DNA of 19,012 nt from Minisyncoccota bacterium (GTDB taxonomy: Bacteria > Patescibacteriota > Minisyncoccia > Moranbacterales > GCA-2747515). The translations under genes were made by a program, and so were the position numbers. Of the stretch, positions 6,823-15,293 are shown piece after piece. A model generated the notes under the pieces. It searched no databases, was not told the origin of the DNA, and saw nothing but the letters and a program-made list of their open reading frames with translations. How positions within the stretch are numbered: the stretch's first letter is position 1; every line of letters starts with the position of its first letter. The stretch is from the NCBI GenBank assembly GCA_938034715.1, contig CALHMM010000008.1:1-19012 (forward strand). The letters are read 5' to 3'.

Positions 6823-7556
6823 CTATCGTAATCGCGAGTAATTACTATGTGATCCCCCAAATCTGCCGCCTAAACCTCCAGATAGTCTAGCGAGAGGACT
6901 CACAGGAACTCCCTTTGGGTATCGACCTGCGGATGATCTCCCCTGGATCCTGGATGTAGTCGATGAGGGATTTATACTTCTGGATGTATGCATGCTGTTG
7001 CGCGCTACTGAAAGTGAGCTCCTTGTTTCGTTATTTCTTATATTACTGAGGCGATTATTGCTGCGCTGACTTTTTACTGCGCTACTTGTGCGTTTGTTGA
7101 GGAGACTACTTTTTTGCTTCTTGCTCAGAGTATCAGCGTAGTTCTCTCTTCTTTGGTTTACTTTTTTGTCAGCGGTTTTTCTTATGTCAGCAACAATTTT
7201 ATTGGGTGAAGCATGAGAAGCACGTTGTTTATACTTTGTTGCAGAGCGGAGGGTGTTCTTGGATATCGCACCCTTGCCAAGTCCTAGTTCTTGCGCAAGT
7301 GTATTTATGCCTTTTTTTGATAATGATTATCGTTGCCGTACTTTAATTCCGCAAGAGCCATCTTAGCTTCCTTATCAGTCAGCCCTTGACCCCTACTTCC
7401 GAAGTCTTTAAATTTATCGTAGAGCTCCCTCCTCTTGGAGGCAGTGTTTACAACTTTCTTCTCATCTTTTTCCAGGACCCCAGAAACAGCTTGGTTGGTG
7501 ATTTTAGCATCACCATAGAAAGCACTTCTCTTAAATATAACTTTTCCTTTATCCAT
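6823..7556 (-). CDS. Basic protein of unknown family encoded in two frames joined by a -1 shift
   Basis: Frame one starts at ATG 7556 and stops at TAA 7307-7305 (83 aa, ending NDNHYQKKA). Just before that stop is A_AAA_AAG (7317-7311). Slipping back one base continues into a frame open for 162 codons to TAG at 6825-6823, giving about 244 aa. The second frame has no ATG, GTG or TTG until deep inside, so it cannot easily start alone. The junction reads smoothly into an HTH-like segment (NTLAQELGLGKGAISKN). The rest is strongly basic and rich in Ser, Arg and Asn, ending in a Gly/Arg/Ser tail (SGGLGGRFGGSHSNYSRLR), which suggests nucleic-acid binding. It begins 23 bases after alaS, and its final stop lies 30 bases before the rplU promoter. 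It may be programmed frameshifting, transcriptional slippage, a recent indel or a sequencing error. Confidence 0.65.
7311..7317 (-). other. Candidate -1 frameshift heptamer A_AAA_AAG
   Basis: The frame-one codons CAA AAA AAG contain the canonical X_XXY_YYZ heptamer, the same one used in E. coli dnaX. A -1 slip re-reads as AAA AAA GGC ATA and avoids the TAA two codons downstream. No obvious upstream Shine-Dalgarno-like stimulator is seen. Downstream there is only a short CTTGCGCAAG palindrome, so efficiency is uncertain. Confidence 0.5.
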
Positions 7557-7579
7557 TATCGATTTTGCTACTGAGAGAT

Positions 7580-9454
7580 TTACTCAAGAATGGCTTTTAT
7601 ACGACGTACTCCGGCTGAAGAGGATTTTTCACTGGTGATTTTGAAGACTTTTTTGATGTTTTCTGTAGTTTCCACATGTGGTCCGCCGCAAAGTTCACGT
7701 GAGTAGACCGTACCGTCGGGCGCCTTCATTGTATAGACATTTACGATGTCAGGATATTTTTCCCAGAAACTTCCTTCAACTCCATCTTTTTTAGCTATCT
7801 CTTTTTGTACTTTCTCTATGCTAACAATTGTGTTTTTTGCAATTGCTTCATTTACATAACTCTCCACCTTATCTAGAACCTCCCGTGTTACTTTCTCCGA
7901 GTGCGTAAAGTCAAATCTCGTTCTTTCTGGAGTGATGTTTGAGCCTGCCTGATGAACATGCTCACCGAGCTCTTTACGTAGACCTGCAAGCATGAGGTGC
8001 GTACATGTATGAAGAGCGGTTGTGATGTCACTGTGATCGGCCAATCCTCCCTTGAATTTACCTGCTGAAGCAGTACGCGACAGTTCTCTGTGCTTTTCGA
8101 ACTCATCCGCATACACTTGGCGATCAATTTGCAATCCTCTTTTTTCTACGACTTCAAGCGTCATCTCTAGTGGAAATCCATATGTTGTAAAGAGGATAAA
8201 TGCATCTTGTCCTGTCAGTTCTCCGTCACGATCAATCATTTTATGCAGTTCCTTGAGACCCCGATCAAGAGTTTTGTGGAATTTGTGCTCTTCAGCAATC
8301 ACCTCCCGCTTTATCATTTCTTCATGTTGTGAAAGAGCTGGGTAGGCTTGTGCGTGCATGGCAATGACAATTGGTACAACCTCCTCAAGGATGCTGTCGT
8401 CTAGTCCGAGCTGCGTCCCATAAAACATCGCTCGCCTCATAAGTCTCCGCAAAATATATCCTTGATCTTTATTTGATGGCACGATACCGTCTCCCAACAT
8501 GAAAACTGTGCCTCGCGCGTGATCGGCAATTACACGGAAGGCAAATTGATACGAAAGGTCATTGTATGATCTGCCAGATAGCTCTTCAAGCTTAGTAATG
8601 ATTGAAGCAAATACATCGATCATGTAAACATCGGCTTTATGCTCACTTGCTGCTGCGATCCTCTCAAGACCGCCACCAAAGTCAATGTTCTTTCTGGGTA
8701 ATGGAGTGAATGATCCATCAGGTTGCTTAAGGTATTCCATGAAGACATTGTTGCCGATTTCAAGAAACCGTCCACAATCACAATTAGGGTGGCAGTTTTC
8801 ACCATACGAAATGTCGTGCGGTGTGCCAAAATCATAAAACATCTCACTATCAGGACCTCCTGGCTCACCTGAGGGCATATTATCTGGTTTTCCTGCTCTA
8901 CTCCACCAGTTTTTTGAGCCGTCGTAATAAAAAATTCTCTCACCATCTTTCATCCCTTTCTTATATCCTTGAAGCTCTGACCCTATATCTGCAATATTTG
9001 CTTCGATATTCTTTGAGGCGAAGAGTTCTTGCCACAATTTTGCAGAGAATTCATCCCTTGGTATGTCATTGCCCTCGTCACCAATGAAACAAGTTACATA
9101 GAGATTTTGAGGGTTTATGCCGATCTCCATCAAGAAACTAAAGATCCACCGTAGTTGATCCTCTTTAGTATAGTCACCGAGTGACCAATTTCCGAGCATT
9201 TCAAAAAGCGTTGTATGCCTGTTGTCACCAACTTCCTCGATGTCTTCTGCACGAAAACATTTTTGTGAATTTGCAATCCGTGTTCCATTTGGATGATCCT
9301 CTCCTAGTAAATACGGCACCATGGGTTGCATTCCAGAGCCTGTGAAGAGTGTTGTCGGGTCATTTTCTGGTACTAGCCTTCCCGAAGGGACGATGACATG
9401 TTTATTTTTTGCACAAAATGCTAGATATTTTTCCCGAACTTCATTTACATTCAT
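7580..9454 (-). CDS. alaS: Alanyl-tRNA synthetase, short form without C-Ala domain
   Basis: Class II synthetase that charges tRNA-Ala. The catalytic core includes LFTGSGMQPMVPYL (36-49), CFRAEDIEEVGDNRHTTLFE (66-85) and GGGLERIAAA (260-269). A helical tRNA-recognition region follows (DQGYILRRLMRRA). The editing domain, which clears mischarged Ser/Gly, has the metal-binding HxxxH (H482, H486) and CxxxH (C589, H593). The protein ends at SSAGVRRIKAILE, exactly where the editing domain normally ends, so the oligomerising C-Ala (DHHA1) domain is absent: 624 aa against about 870 usual. The ending is clean, with a TAA and the next gene 23 bases on, so this looks like a natural short form and not a truncation. 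Confidence 0.96.
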   Translation of the reverse strand: MNVNEVREKYLAFCAKNKHVIVPSGRLVPENDPTTLFTGSGMQPMVPYLLGEDHPNGTRIANSQKCFRAEDIEEVGDNRHTTLFEMLGNWSLGDYTKEDQLRWIFSFLMEIGINPQNLYVTCFIGDEGNDIPRDEFSAKLWQELFASKNIEANIADIGSELQGYKKGMKDGERIFYYDGSKNWWSRAGKPDNMPSGEPGGPDSEMFYDFGTPHDISYGENCHPNCDCGRFLEIGNNVFMEYLKQPDGSFTPLPRKNIDFGGGLERIAAASEHKADVYMIDVFASIITKLEELSGRSYNDLSYQFAFRVIADHARGTVFMLGDGIVPSNKDQGYILRRLMRRAMFYGTQLGLDDSILEEVVPIVIAMHAQAYPALSQHEEMIKREVIAEEHKFHKTLDRGLKELHKMIDRDGELTGQDAFILFTTYGFPLEMTLEVVEKRGLQIDRQVYADEFEKHRELSRTASAGKFKGGLADHSDITTALHTCTHLMLAGLRKELGEHVHQAGSNITPERTRFDFTHSEKVTREVLDKVESYVNEAIAKNTIVSIEKVQKEIAKKDGVEGSFWEKYPDIVNVYTMKAPDGTVYSRELCGGPHVETTENIKKVFKITSEKSSSAGVRRIKAILE

Positions 9455-9512
9455 ATAATCTTTTTTTAGATATAGTGAGAGTTTTTTTATGACTGTGAGT
9501 GCTGTATGGCAT

Positions 9513-9785
9513 TTACTGTCTCTCTAGATTGATCAGCTTTTTTTTGATCGCACTGATTTGTTCTTGCAAAAATTGCTCTTTCTGAGCGATCTTTTTTTCA
9601 CTTGCCTTGGCATCACTTATTGTAACAAGTAAGCGTTGCACCTCGTTTTCATATCTTTTTACTTCGAGGAGTATATTTTCACGCTCTCTTTTTGCCCGTT
9701 TAATATCTGCATTATACGAAAGCTCCTCCATTTGGAGCTTACGCTTTTTTTGGGTGTTTTGGTCTGATGAATTGATGCTGTCCAT
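9513..9785 (-). CDS. Small coiled-coil protein, about 90 aa
   Basis: No recognised family. After a short polar start the protein is almost entirely charged helix, for example KRERENILLEVKRYENEVQR and KKIAQKEQFLQEQISAIKKK, with hydrophobics at heptad-like spacing. It is most likely a coiled coil that oligomerises or tethers a partner. I chose the ATG at 9785. A TTG at 9809 in the same frame would add eight residues and has a weak GAGAG upstream. A promoter lies at 9830-9858. alaS starts 58 bases downstream without a clear promoter, so the two are probably co-transcribed. Confidence 0.65.
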   Translation of the reverse strand: MDSINSSDQNTQKKRKLQMEELSYNADIKRAKRERENILLEVKRYENEVQRLLVTISDAKASEKKIAQKEQFLQEQISAIKKKLINLERQ

Positions 9786-9829
9786 GATTACGTGATATAA
9801 ATATGGCAAAATGAATACTCTCTGTAGAT

Positions 9830-9858
9830 ATCATACTGGAAAGTTTGCCATCGTTCAA
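9830..9858 (-). promoter_or_regulatory. Promoter of the coiled-coil/alaS unit
   Basis: Minus strand: TTGAAC (9853-9858), a 17-base spacer, then TATGAT (9830-9835, 5 of 6 matches). Predicted transcription start is near 9823. It lies in the 9810-9942 gap, where I see no credible gene. Confidence 0.55.
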
Positions 9859-9942
9859 TTGACATATTTACTTATTGGTGTCATGACTTTATCTAGCGAG
9901 AGGCTACTTTCATTCTGTCATCATCGCTTTCTGGAAGACACG

Positions 9943-10926
9943 CTAATACATTTCTCTGAAAATTGCGTAGGACATGTAGAGCAGATAGGCTACGACAAAG
10001 AGCACTCCTTGCCATTTCTCTAAAGAATGCTTCTTTCCGACAAACATAAAGATGAAAAATGCGGTTGAGATTAATAGTAGAAAAAGAGTGTCAAATGTGA
10101 TATCAATGTTTTTTTGTGGTGCTATTTCTATGTCTTTTACTAGCGCTGTTGATCCTAAGATGAAAAATGCATTAAAAATAGTTGACCCTATAATTCCTCC
10201 CACCACTAAATCAGCCTGTTTTTTCCTCACAGCTATAACCGAAGTTACAACTTCTGGCAGCGAGGTGCCCATCGCTACAATGGTTAATCCGATTAGATTT
10301 TCTGACCATCCCAGTGCAAGCGCAATGGCAACCGCATTTTCTACTACGAGATCACCTCCGATAAGAAGAGCACCAATACCTCCGAATGTGAGCAACAATG
10401 ACTTTGGCCATGAATACACATCAATACTATCTTGGTTGTCATCTTTTTCTCCCTTTACTTTTGATAATCCAAAAGTATAGACCATAAATATCACAAAGAA
10501 CGATAGTAGGATGAATCCATCCCCTCTTGTGATCGTGTTCACCTCAGCTCCTGAGAAGACAGTGTCAAGTGTTACAAAGGCGATTACTAAGGCGCTCAGG
10601 AGTGCAAACGGGATCTCTTTCCAGACAGTTTGTTTCTTAATAGCAATTGTTGCGACGACTGAGGCAACTCCTAGACCAAGGAGGATATTTGCGACGTTTG
10701 AGCCTATTACGTTTCCTATTGCCAAATCTGTAGATCCTCCTAGTGCAGCAATGACGTTCACAAAAAATTCTGGCGCACTTGTTCCAATTGCTACGACAGT
10801 AAGTCCAACCACAAATGGTGTGATCCCCATTTTTCTGGCTATACTGGAGGCGCCTGTTACAAAAAAATCAGCACCTTTTATCAGAATAAGAAAGGCAGCA
10901 ACTACGAGAACGACATTTATTATCAT
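9943..10926 (-). CDS. CaCA-family sodium/calcium exchanger
   Basis: 327-aa integral membrane antiporter of the calcium:cation exchanger superfamily (YrbG-like), expected to expel Ca2+ in exchange for Na+. It has about ten hydrophobic segments and the two inverted alpha repeats that form the ion path: GLTVVAIGTSAPEFFVNVIA (41-60, with GNVIGSN at 71-77) and GLTIVAMGTSLPEVVTSVIA (213-232, with GGIIGSTIFN at 243-252). Both contain the ion-binding GTSxPE motif. A short charged cytoplasmic loop (KGEKDDNQDS) separates the halves. The start codon lies 9 bases after the stop of the ATPase gene, so it is probably co-transcribed with it, without any obvious functional link. Length is normal for the bacterial family. 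Confidence 0.93.
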   Translation of the reverse strand: MIINVVLVVAAFLILIKGADFFVTGASSIARKMGITPFVVGLTVVAIGTSAPEFFVNVIAALGGSTDLAIGNVIGSNVANILLGLGVASVVATIAIKKQTVWKEIPFALLSALVIAFVTLDTVFSGAEVNTITRGDGFILLSFFVIFMVYTFGLSKVKGEKDDNQDSIDVYSWPKSLLLTFGGIGALLIGGDLVVENAVAIALALGWSENLIGLTIVAMGTSLPEVVTSVIAVRKKQADLVVGGIIGSTIFNAFFILGSTALVKDIEIAPQKNIDITFDTLFLLLISTAFFIFMFVGKKHSLEKWQGVLFVVAYLLYMSYAIFREMY

Positions 10927-10935
10927 GAGTAGGGA

Positions 10936-12798
10936 TTATTTATTAGATTGCGCCTGGGAAATAAGTTCTTTGAGACTTTCCTTTTCCCTTTTTTGTGGAG
11001 CTCGAGGGCTTGTGTTATCAGATGATTTCCTTAGTCTTGGCGTTACTGACTTGGCGTTGGTTTCTTGCTCTTTTGCCTTGGTGCGCTGTACCTCTTTGAG
11101 GCATTCTTTACAATACACTGGTCTAGAGCCATCTGGTTCAAATGGAACTTGAATTGCCAGGCCACACATCGCACATATCGCATCATACATCTGCCGCTGA
11201 TCTGGCTTTGGCTGTTGCTCCATAAATGATTGTGGAGCTTCGGCTGTTGTTGATGTCACAGTTTTAGGGGGTATGGTAGCTTGAATATGATTATTTGATT
11301 CTGCGCTTGGTGTGTCTTTGGTAATTTTTGCTGACGTGCGAACAGCGGGCTCGCTATTTCTTGGTTGTTCTGGTACATCACTAGCACTTGCTGTGGCAGC
11401 ACTGTTCGTGGAATTTAGTCTTGAATGAGGTGTTGGATTTTTCGGCGTATTGCTAGTGGCTTGAACTGTTTTTTGCGCAGGCTGTTGCGCCGGTGAAGCG
11501 CTTGGCGTAGTTGATGGCACTGTCATACCACTCCAATTCATAATTCTTTGCTCCACCGTTTCTATATCGTTTGCATATTTGTTTCTTGAAGCCTTTACGA
11601 CACTGTCTGTACTGTCACCTTCATTGTTGGCAATTGGTGGAAGTGTTGTAGCGCTGAAAGCGTCCCCTGCTATACCATCTATCATGAGTTTAAGGTAAAT
11701 TGAGTACTTTGGGAGATTTACTATGTCATTCATGAGGAATATTGGATCAAATTCTTTTTCCAATTCTTCTGCGTCAGCAGCACCGACACGAAAGGAAACA
11801 ATGGTTCCAACGTTCCCAAAGATTGCGTCTCGTACTTCCTCTTGGAGTTGTGCAATGTATTGATTTGCCAGAATTAGAGAAAGCCTATATTTGCGGGCTT
11901 CTGACAAAATATTTGCAAATGACTCTGTTGCAAAGTTTTGAAATTCGTCAACGTAGAGGTAGAAGTCTTTTCGATCCGCTTCTTCGATGTCGACGCGTCC
12001 CATAGCAGCTAGCTGAATTTTAGTCACCATCATGGCACCAAGTAATGCAGAGTTGTCTTCACCTATGCGTCCTTTAGCTAGATTTAGTATCATGATCTTG
12101 TTGCTATCCATTGCCTCACGCACATTGAAAGACGAAGATTCTTGACCAACCACATTTCGGATCAAGGGACTTGTCAAGAATTGACCAACCTTATTTTGGA
12201 TTGGAGAAATTACTTCCTGCAATACACGCTCATTCCACTGTGAGAATTCATCAACCCAGAAAGCTCGAACTACGGGGTCCTTCACATGATTGATCACGTA
12301 AATACGGTATTTTTTGTCTACAAGGATGCGCATTACGCCCAGCAATGTGGAATCAGGACACTCTAGCAATGCAAGTATTGCATTGCGTAAAATATACTCG
12401 AGACGTGGACCCCAAGAATCAGCCCAGAGTTTTTGGAATACGCCGATGAGCCCTGAGGCTACGAGGGGGCGAAAACGTGCATCCACTGACTCCATGACAT
12501 TAAATGCAAGTGGGAAATCTTGATCTCCAGGATTGAAGTAAATTACATCATCTAGACGTGAAGCAGGGATCATACTGATCAGCTTTTCGGCACTGTCACC
12601 ATGAGGATCTATAAAGCACATACCATGTCCGTTGCGGATATCCTGAATGGCAAGATTTTCCAACATGTTTGTCTTTCCCATACCAGTTTTTCCGATGACA
12701 TACATATGTCTCCGTCTATCATCTGTTTTGATGCCAAAGGCAACCTCCTTGTTGCGGAAGTTTGTTTTTGCAAATGGTACAATTATTTCTTGATTCAT
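10936..12798 (-). CDS. VirD4/TraD/HerA-like ATPase with C-terminal CxxC-x17-CxxC zinc ribbon
   Basis: RecA-fold motor ATPase of the type IV coupling protein/HerA group, which moves DNA or protein across membranes. Walker A is GKTGMGKT (36-43). Walker B is FYLYVDEFQNF (279-289). A sensor-like ANQY is at 311-314. Unlike classic VirD4 it has no N-terminal membrane helices; the protein encoded upstream carries one and may anchor it. After the ATPase domain comes a linker of about 110 residues (425-535) rich in Thr, Ser, Pro, Ala and Gln. Next is a zinc ribbon, C542/C545 and C563/C566 with 17 residues between pairs and a PFEPDGSRPVYC core, then a basic tail. It follows the anchored-protein gene by 78 bases. 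Confidence 0.85.
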   Translation of the reverse strand: MNQEIIVPFAKTNFRNKEVAFGIKTDDRRRHMYVIGKTGMGKTNMLENLAIQDIRNGHGMCFIDPHGDSAEKLISMIPASRLDDVIYFNPGDQDFPLAFNVMESVDARFRPLVASGLIGVFQKLWADSWGPRLEYILRNAILALLECPDSTLLGVMRILVDKKYRIYVINHVKDPVVRAFWVDEFSQWNERVLQEVISPIQNKVGQFLTSPLIRNVVGQESSSFNVREAMDSNKIMILNLAKGRIGEDNSALLGAMMVTKIQLAAMGRVDIEEADRKDFYLYVDEFQNFATESFANILSEARKYRLSLILANQYIAQLQEEVRDAIFGNVGTIVSFRVGAADAEELEKEFDPIFLMNDIVNLPKYSIYLKLMIDGIAGDAFSATTLPPIANNEGDSTDSVVKASRNKYANDIETVEQRIMNWSGMTVPSTTPSASPAQQPAQKTVQATSNTPKNPTPHSRLNSTNSAATASASDVPEQPRNSEPAVRTSAKITKDTPSAESNNHIQATIPPKTVTSTTAEAPQSFMEQQPKPDQRQMYDAICAMCGLAIQVPFEPDGSRPVYCKECLKEVQRTKAKEQETNAKSVTPRLRKSSDNTSPRAPQKREKESLKELISQAQSNK

Positions 12799-12876
12799 AG
12801 TCGATACGTGAGTGCTTGTATTTAGATATAATACAGGAACAATGTCGTTTCGTATACGGTGCAGTATGTGAGCAAA

Positions 12877-14142
12877 TTAGAACGGCAAGTTATTTGGTGC
12901 ACCACCCCTCTTGGAGCCAGCGAACTGAATGCCTGGAGCTGTCACAGACATATCAGGCATATGAAAAAGTGTTGCCAATTCCTCTGTGGAAAAGCGAAAA
13001 ACGATGCCTGATGGATCCCTGTCTCTGTAGCGCTCTAGTAGCACCCTACTCTTTCGACCTATAATTTCTGGCTTAAACAAATGCTCAGCATCGGTTTTTG
13101 AATTTGCCGAATCAAGCAAGATTGAATTGTGGAAATTGTCGTTAAATGGCTTCATTATTCCTCCATTCATCGCACTTACATTGGCTTTAGTAAAGCCTTC
13201 TTTCTTTCCAATTACGATCATTCGCATTTTGACATTAAAAAATGCCTTGGAGAGATTCTCCTCTAGGGCAGTGAGGCGTCCTTTTTCCCCGGGTGTAAGT
13301 CGAAATTCAATCGGCTGCTCGTCCTTTTCTTCATTTCCAAATGGTGAGTACTCTGGAGGCTTGAGGAAGCCAGTAAATACCCCAGCTACGACATCCGTAA
13401 AATCCTTGAAGACGCGGCCAAAAACTGAGTCTGGAGTTTTCTCCCTGCCTAGAAGCTTGTCGATCTCAGCCATCCCTTGCGTATTCGCCCATTTGGGACT
13501 TTCAGGTTGCACAATAAACTGGAGCCACATTTGTTGACCAGGACCAAGAGCGGACATATTTTCTAGAAGCATATGTAGAGGATCGATCATCTTACCTGTA
13601 ATGTCTTCCTCAAATTTTTTGTAGGTTCTAATAGGGTATGCGTCGTGCTTTTCCAGTTTGTAATCTGCTCCCCATAGTTGCCATTCTTTATTTGGGATAC
13701 TAATAGGCACATCCCATGTATAGTCATGAGCCTCTACAACCTCAACGCCTGGGTACTGCGCGTAGAGTCCACTTTCAACTACTTGTCGAAATATCCCATG
13801 CGTTCGCACATAGAAATGTATATTTCCCTCTATGCCTACAATTTCCAGTGAATACAATGGATTCATATAGCCATCAACTTCTTTTTGTAGTACGTTTGGT
13901 CCTTTATCTGTTCCTGCAAGTAAGTAAAAGAAATTCTCCATTGTTTGAGGTGAACGCTCAACTTCTCGCGGCGGTATCACCTCTAACAATACATCACCTC
14001 GACTCATGACCCACTTCGTTGAAGCATGTCTTCCCCAGAGGCTTTTGAAGATCACATAAAAAGCAACAGGTAAAATGACAAACCATGTTGCTTGAAATCC
14101 AGTCCAAAATGTTGAGAAAAATTCTAGAACATCTGAGAGCAT
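12877..14142 (-). CDS. Membrane-anchored protein upstream of the VirD4-like ATPase
   Basis: About 421 aa. One transmembrane helix near the N-terminus (ATWFVILPVAFYVIFKSLW, about residues 18-36) is followed by a large soluble domain with a mixed alpha/beta look, so it is likely membrane-tethered with the domain in the cytoplasm. The family is not recognised with certainty; it may be DUF8128, which I recall beside such ATPases in Patescibacteria but could not check. The gene order suggests it anchors or regulates the ATPase. I chose the ATG at 14142. A TTG at 14178 in the same frame would add twelve basic residues, and neither has a Shine-Dalgarno. The C-terminus (GSKRGGAPNNLPF) is Gly- and Asn-rich. 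Confidence 0.7.
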   Translation of the reverse strand: MLSDVLEFFSTFWTGFQATWFVILPVAFYVIFKSLWGRHASTKWVMSRGDVLLEVIPPREVERSPQTMENFFYLLAGTDKGPNVLQKEVDGYMNPLYSLEIVGIEGNIHFYVRTHGIFRQVVESGLYAQYPGVEVVEAHDYTWDVPISIPNKEWQLWGADYKLEKHDAYPIRTYKKFEEDITGKMIDPLHMLLENMSALGPGQQMWLQFIVQPESPKWANTQGMAEIDKLLGREKTPDSVFGRVFKDFTDVVAGVFTGFLKPPEYSPFGNEEKDEQPIEFRLTPGEKGRLTALEENLSKAFFNVKMRMIVIGKKEGFTKANVSAMNGGIMKPFNDNFHNSILLDSANSKTDAEHLFKPEIIGRKSRVLLERYRDRDPSGIVFRFSTEELATLFHMPDMSVTAPGIQFAGSKRGGAPNNLPF

Positions 14143-14214
14143 ACATTTTTGTTTTAACGACTTTTTGGGAGGGGACAATAGCTACTGCACTTATTCTGCT
14201 ACGACTCTCTCGTT

Positions 14215-15231
14215 CTATTTTAAAGTATAGTTTCCATTATCATTTCGCGCAACAGCATTGAGGTTAATCTTGACTGTGGCTGGCTTTACAGTTCGCTGAT
14301 CAAGCACACGTTCAATAACTTCATCTGCTGTCAGAGGCTTTCCAGCTTCTTTGAGGATGTTTATGACGAGATCCTTTACCTTCCCTTTCATGTATCCCTG
14401 TGAAGCAAGAGCGTATGTTCCGCGTCCAACAAGTACAAATGAACTGTCTTTGATTAGCTCATTATGCACAGTTTGTGGGTGTGTTTTGCGCGACCCCTTT
14501 CCAAGCTTTTTTTCGTCTATTGCCTGTGCGATGTCACGAAAGTGTAGCGGCTGATCTGAATGTGTCAAGATAAGGAAAACTTTGTCGCGGATACTGCGTG
14601 GCTTCACCTCACTCCATAGAGAAACGCCCCAGTGACCGAAAGGATTTTTCGCAATTTCCTTAGAGGCATGTAGGTGTTCCTTAATATGTATATCGTCAAG
14701 ATGTTTATGTTTCTTTGAAAGAACAGCGTAAAGATCTTCTTGTGCTACAACCTTTTTCGTTTCTTTAAAGAATAGATGAGCATCTTTGTGTAGTGCGCTC
14801 CACTTGTCAAAATCAAAATCGGCGACATGGATTGAAGGTTCAATTGGGTGAATCTTATGCTTGTCGACAAGCATGACCTCTTGTGAGGCCGCGATAAAAA
14901 ATCGCATAACACCTATATCTGCACCTTGTTTCTTTTCAAAGGCTTCAAATAACCTTTGGGCATGTACGATTCCTCCATGTGCCCGGACATATCCTTCGAT
15001 ACCTGATTGAGCTGCATGGTATTCCTCATTTGCTTTTTCATGGATTTGCAGAAGGCTCGCTCGCACGACTTGACGTACTCTTTCTCTGGTAATGTCGTGC
15101 TGCTTGCCAATAGCGTCCAATGTCTGAGCATTAGCATGACCAATGCCAAATCGCCTTTGTACACAATCTCTCGCTCTAGGTGATAAAACACGCAAAGCAT
15201 CGCTACATATATCAGTGAATTTTTTGTTCAT
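14215..15231 (-). CDS. Sigma region 4-like HTH plus HARE-HTH transcription regulator
   Basis: 338-aa DNA-binding protein. Residues 13-63 match sigma-70 region 4: LSPRARDCVQRRFGIG, then the recognition helix DITRERVRQVVRASL, which in true sigma factors reads the -35 box. No region 2 (core binding, -10 recognition) is present, so it cannot be a complete sigma factor. The middle (75-205) looks like degenerate winged-helix units. Residues 211-276 match a HARE-HTH domain as in the RNA polymerase delta subunit (SIRDKVFLILTHSDQPLHFR to LVGRGTYAL). A further winged helix follows at 284-338. It probably binds RNA polymerase or promoter DNA as an accessory factor. It has its own promoter (15294-15322). 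Confidence 0.82.
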   Translation of the reverse strand: MNKKFTDICSDALRVLSPRARDCVQRRFGIGHANAQTLDAIGKQHDITRERVRQVVRASLLQIHEKANEEYHAAQSGIEGYVRAHGGIVHAQRLFEAFEKKQGADIGVMRFFIAASQEVMLVDKHKIHPIEPSIHVADFDFDKWSALHKDAHLFFKETKKVVAQEDLYAVLSKKHKHLDDIHIKEHLHASKEIAKNPFGHWGVSLWSEVKPRSIRDKVFLILTHSDQPLHFRDIAQAIDEKKLGKGSRKTHPQTVHNELIKDSSFVLVGRGTYALASQGYMKGKVKDLVINILKEAGKPLTADEVIERVLDQRTVKPATVKINLNAVARNDNGNYTLK

Positions 15232-15293
15232 AATGGAGTAGGTTCTAGTGAGCCTGAATTAGGCACTGTTATTAGATATCTTTTAGTTTATAC

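Noticed and set aside
9811..10023. 70-aa plus-strand open frame in the gap before the coiled-coil gene
   Set aside because: It has no ribosome binding site, overlaps the exchanger's 3' end and the promoter of the coiled-coil gene, and shows no family motif.
10511..11152. 213-aa plus-strand open frame
   Set aside because: It lies antisense to the exchanger gene and the end of the ATPase gene, both of which have clear family motifs. Its translation is low-complexity Ser/Thr/Ala/Pro sequence typical of an antisense shadow.
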